Below, piece by piece: positions 62,245-64,000 of a stretch of 64,000 bases of DNA (positions are counted from its first letter, which is position 1; the number at the start of each line of letters is the position of its first letter). Under the pieces are notes generated by a model. That model ran no database searches. It had not been told where the DNA came from and saw only the letters and a list, made by a program, of their open reading frames with translations. Position numbers and translations under genes: made by a program. Location of the stretch: positions 112,861 through 176,860 of the forward strand of contig NZ_JAIKLE010000012.1 in assembly GCF_022267315.1 (NCBI RefSeq), written 5' to 3'. This stretch comes from Maribellus maritimus. GTDB lineage: Bacteria; Bacteroidota; Bacteroidia; Bacteroidales; Prolixibacteraceae.

Positions 62245-63834
62245 TTAATCATTGGTTACCATACTCCCCCACCAATTATTTCCGGGCTCATAGTCTTCTG
62301 AAAGAAATTCAAGCCGTTGTTTCTCAAGTCGCGGCCAGCGTTCGTTCACTACTTTTTGAAGATATTCTTTTTCTTTTTGGGGATCGTATTCCGGATCTCT
62401 TTCCGGGTAACGCGCACCAACCTCGTCCAAATATGAAAACAATTTTTGACTCAGTTCTTTTACTTTTTCCTTATTTTCTGTAGACAGGTCAGTGGTTTCT
62501 TCCAAGTCATTTTTCAGATTGTACAACTCTTCATGCCCATCCTCATAATAGTGAATCAATTTCCAGTCGCCCAATCGAATTATGGAGGAAGGTTCTCCAC
62601 CCTGATTTCCGTAATGAGGATAATGCCAAATGAGCGGCCGTTCAGGAATAGTCTCTCCTTTTAAAAGCGGCACAAGGCTCACTCCGTCATTGTGTTCCGA
62701 TGGTTTTAACGGTACTCCGGCTAACTCAAGTATGGTGGGGTAAAAATCGGTTCCGGTAACCGGCGTATTATTTTTTTGCCCATTTCCTACTCCCGGAACT
62801 TTTATAAAGTAAGGTTCGCGAATTCCACCTTCAAACTGATAACCTTTTCCGGCGCGAAGTGGTAAATTTGATGTAGAATAGGAATCGCCGGCAGCTACTC
62901 CTCCATTATCTGAAGTAAAAATAACTACTGTATTTTCAGATAAACCCAGTTCGTCCAGTGCATTCAAAACTTCGCCTACAGCATCATCCATCGCTTCAAC
63001 CAAACCTGCATAAACCGGATTATCCTGCACTTGACGAATAGGTAAAAAATGTCCCATTTTATACCCGGTTTCTGCTAATCCAAGCTCCTCTGCTTTTTCA
63101 CGGTATTTCGCCCATTTTTCCTGTGTCGTCTGAATAGGGCCATGTACAGCATAAAATGAAAGGTAAGCAAAAAATGCAGTGTCTTTATTTTCTCTTATAA
63201 ACCGGGCAGTTTCTTTTGCCAGGCGCATCGAAAGATTTTCACCATCGGGTCCGCTGGACAAATTCGGATTTTCCCAGGGAGCAAAATAACCACCTTTGGG
63301 GCTTCCTACATCCCAACCTCCTTTATTAATATCAAAACCATGATCTTCAGGCCACGAACCTTTGCTACCTAAATGCCATTTCCCGGCAAAAAAAGTTTTA
63401 TATCCTGCCTCTTTCATAGCTTCCGGCAAAGTAGTGTAATCCAAAGCAAGCTGATGTTCGTATTCCGGTGGTAACAATTGATTAAACCGACCTGCGTTGC
63501 GCCAATTCTCACCTGTTGCTGCCCCAATCCAATCGGTAATTCCATGACGTGCCGGAAATTTTCCTGATATAATACTTGCCCGTGACGGACTGCAAACCTG
63601 ACAAGTTGCATAACCATCGGTAAAAATCATACCTCCTGTTGCAATACGATCAATATTGGGCGTTTCATAAAATTGGCTTCCCGAAACACTTAAATCATGG
63701 CAGCCATAATCATCTGCCAGAATAAATAAAAAATTCAATTTTTGTTTCTTTTCCTGTTCTGGTTTTGGATGACAAGAACTCAATACAAAGACGCCTAAGG
63801 CTAAAAAATAGAGCCAGCTATATTTTTTTTTCAT
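62245..63834 (-). CDS. Arylsulfatase-type S1 sulfatase lipoprotein
   Basis: A 529-residue type I sulfatase. Lipobox LSSC (Cys21) anchors it. Metal residues are in FILADDYGCHDLS and the CxPSR formylglycine motif is CSPSR with C81; LGSKGSWPEDHGFD and FFAGKWHLG (Lys/His) follow, and TSDNGGVAAGD supplies Asp-Asn. The cysteine at 81 must be converted to formylglycine by a maturase not found in the window. It acts on a sulfated sugar, probably a galactan or mucin-like glycan, as the neighbouring GH2 gene suggests. It is the second-last complete gene before the window edge, followed by another sulfatase. Confidence 0.9.
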   Translation of the reverse strand: MKKKYSWLYFLALGVFVLSSCHPKPEQEKKQKLNFLFILADDYGCHDLSVSGSQFYETPNIDRIATGGMIFTDGYATCQVCSPSRASIISGKFPARHGITDWIGAATGENWRNAGRFNQLLPPEYEHQLALDYTTLPEAMKEAGYKTFFAGKWHLGSKGSWPEDHGFDINKGGWDVGSPKGGYFAPWENPNLSSGPDGENLSMRLAKETARFIRENKDTAFFAYLSFYAVHGPIQTTQEKWAKYREKAEELGLAETGYKMGHFLPIRQVQDNPVYAGLVEAMDDAVGEVLNALDELGLSENTVVIFTSDNGGVAAGDSYSTSNLPLRAGKGYQFEGGIREPYFIKVPGVGNGQKNNTPVTGTDFYPTILELAGVPLKPSEHNDGVSLVPLLKGETIPERPLIWHYPHYGNQGGEPSSIIRLGDWKLIHYYEDGHEELYNLKNDLEETTDLSTENKEKVKELSQKLFSYLDEVGARYPERDPEYDPQKEKEYLQKVVNERWPRLEKQRLEFLSEDYEPGNNWWGSMVTND

Positions 63835-63881
63835 ATTCGTTAATTTTATTGTTTTTCTCCGATGTAAATTAAAAAAGGAGT

Positions 63882-64000
63882 TTATTTGATAATCGTTGGA
63901 GACTGAAAAGTAAACACTTCCGATTCAGTTCGTGCAGATTTCATCTGTTCCAGAAGTTCTTTTACAATCTCAGGATGTTCATCTGCCACATTGTGTTCCT
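63882..64000 (-). CDS. Second sulfatase, C-terminal fragment cut by the window end
   Basis: The stop TAA is at 63884-63882; the frame is open to the right edge and gives 39 residues ending TESEVFTFQSPTIIK. The segment DEHPEIVKELLEQMKSART matches the usual C-terminal ending of arylsulfatases (AEHPDIVxKLxxxMKxAxTxSE). Only this end is visible, so substrate and family number are open. It lies 47 bases upstream of the complete sulfatase gene and seems to be in the same transcript. Confidence 0.6.
   Translation of the reverse strand, partial: EHNVADEHPEIVKELLEQMKSARTESEVFTFQSPTIIK

Noticed and set aside
1..64000. Search for tRNA, rRNA, CRISPR arrays, insertion sequences and common riboswitch cores
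   Set aside because: No cloverleaf with a T-loop motif, no regular repeat-spacer pattern, no transposase and no cobalamin or TPP box were seen by eye. Small or divergent elements could be missed.

Overview
The window comes from a chromosome of a Bacteroidota bacterium, most likely an environmental, polysaccharide-degrading member of the Marinilabiliales/Prolixibacteraceae type; the family-level placement is inference. Supporting signs are many SusC-style/TonB receptors with carboxypeptidase-like N-domains, type IX secretion (T9SS) sorting tails and a PorZ homologue, lipoprotein signal peptides, sulfatases, promoters of the Bacteroidota form TAnnTTTG with an upstream TTG, and weak Shine-Dalgarno sequences. 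I found no tRNA or rRNA gene, insertion sequence, phage or CRISPR array.

Layout. 1-3.9 kb: end of a peptidase E gene, an AspT-type transporter, a periplasmic thioredoxin and a GH32 fructosidase. 3.9-9.5 kb: two tandem paralogous secreted zinc metalloproteases with T9SS tails, preceded by a broken third copy of the leader and signal-peptide region. 9.55-11.8 kb: an aromatic amino acid operon (prephenate dehydrogenase, then DAHP synthase fused to chorismate mutase) behind a 24-residue leader peptide with eight consecutive Tyr/Phe codons and a strong terminator, which is a classical transcription attenuator. 11.8-19.9 kb: housekeeping genes (aldehyde dehydrogenase, rnpA, hemD, DUF4271, a dus-type gene, polA with a small co-transcribed gene, queD). 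20-24.5 kb: DUF4252 protein, an alpha/beta hydrolase, and a PadR/PspC operon with a near-certain operator palindrome over its promoter. 25-34.6 kb: TonB receptor, nadA, CE6-type esterase, methyltransferase, S41 protease, deoxycytidylate deaminase, SPOR lipoprotein, small lipoprotein, cysQ.

34.9-41.1 kb holds the most striking system: seven closely packed or overlapping genes that encode a stressosome-like module (SpoIIAA-like STAS, RsbR-like, RsbS-like, RsbT-like, an RsbT-RsbX fusion) which runs directly into an RsbT-headed hybrid histidine kinase and a receiver-histidine kinase. The set lacks RsbU and any sigma factor, so the partner-switching core seems wired to a two-component phosphorelay.

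41.1-53.1 kb: a MEMO1-AMMECR1 fusion, then the reverse-strand group YfhO-like protein, rdgB, porZ, recO, then AlkD-like protein, an ArsR regulator, a polyprenyl synthase, a YhcH-family lipoprotein, a MazG-like enzyme and dtd. 53.2-56.3 kb: DUF2271-like lipoprotein and TonB receptor. 56.4-64 kb: a reverse-strand catabolic operon with two sulfatases (one cut by the window end), an unknown Tat-like secreted TIM-barrel-like protein, a GH2 beta-galactosidase-like enzyme, a secreted nitrilase-family protein and a sugar epimerase-like lipoprotein. This looks like the downstream half of a locus for a sulfated glycan whose SusC/SusD pair, if present, lies beyond the right edge.
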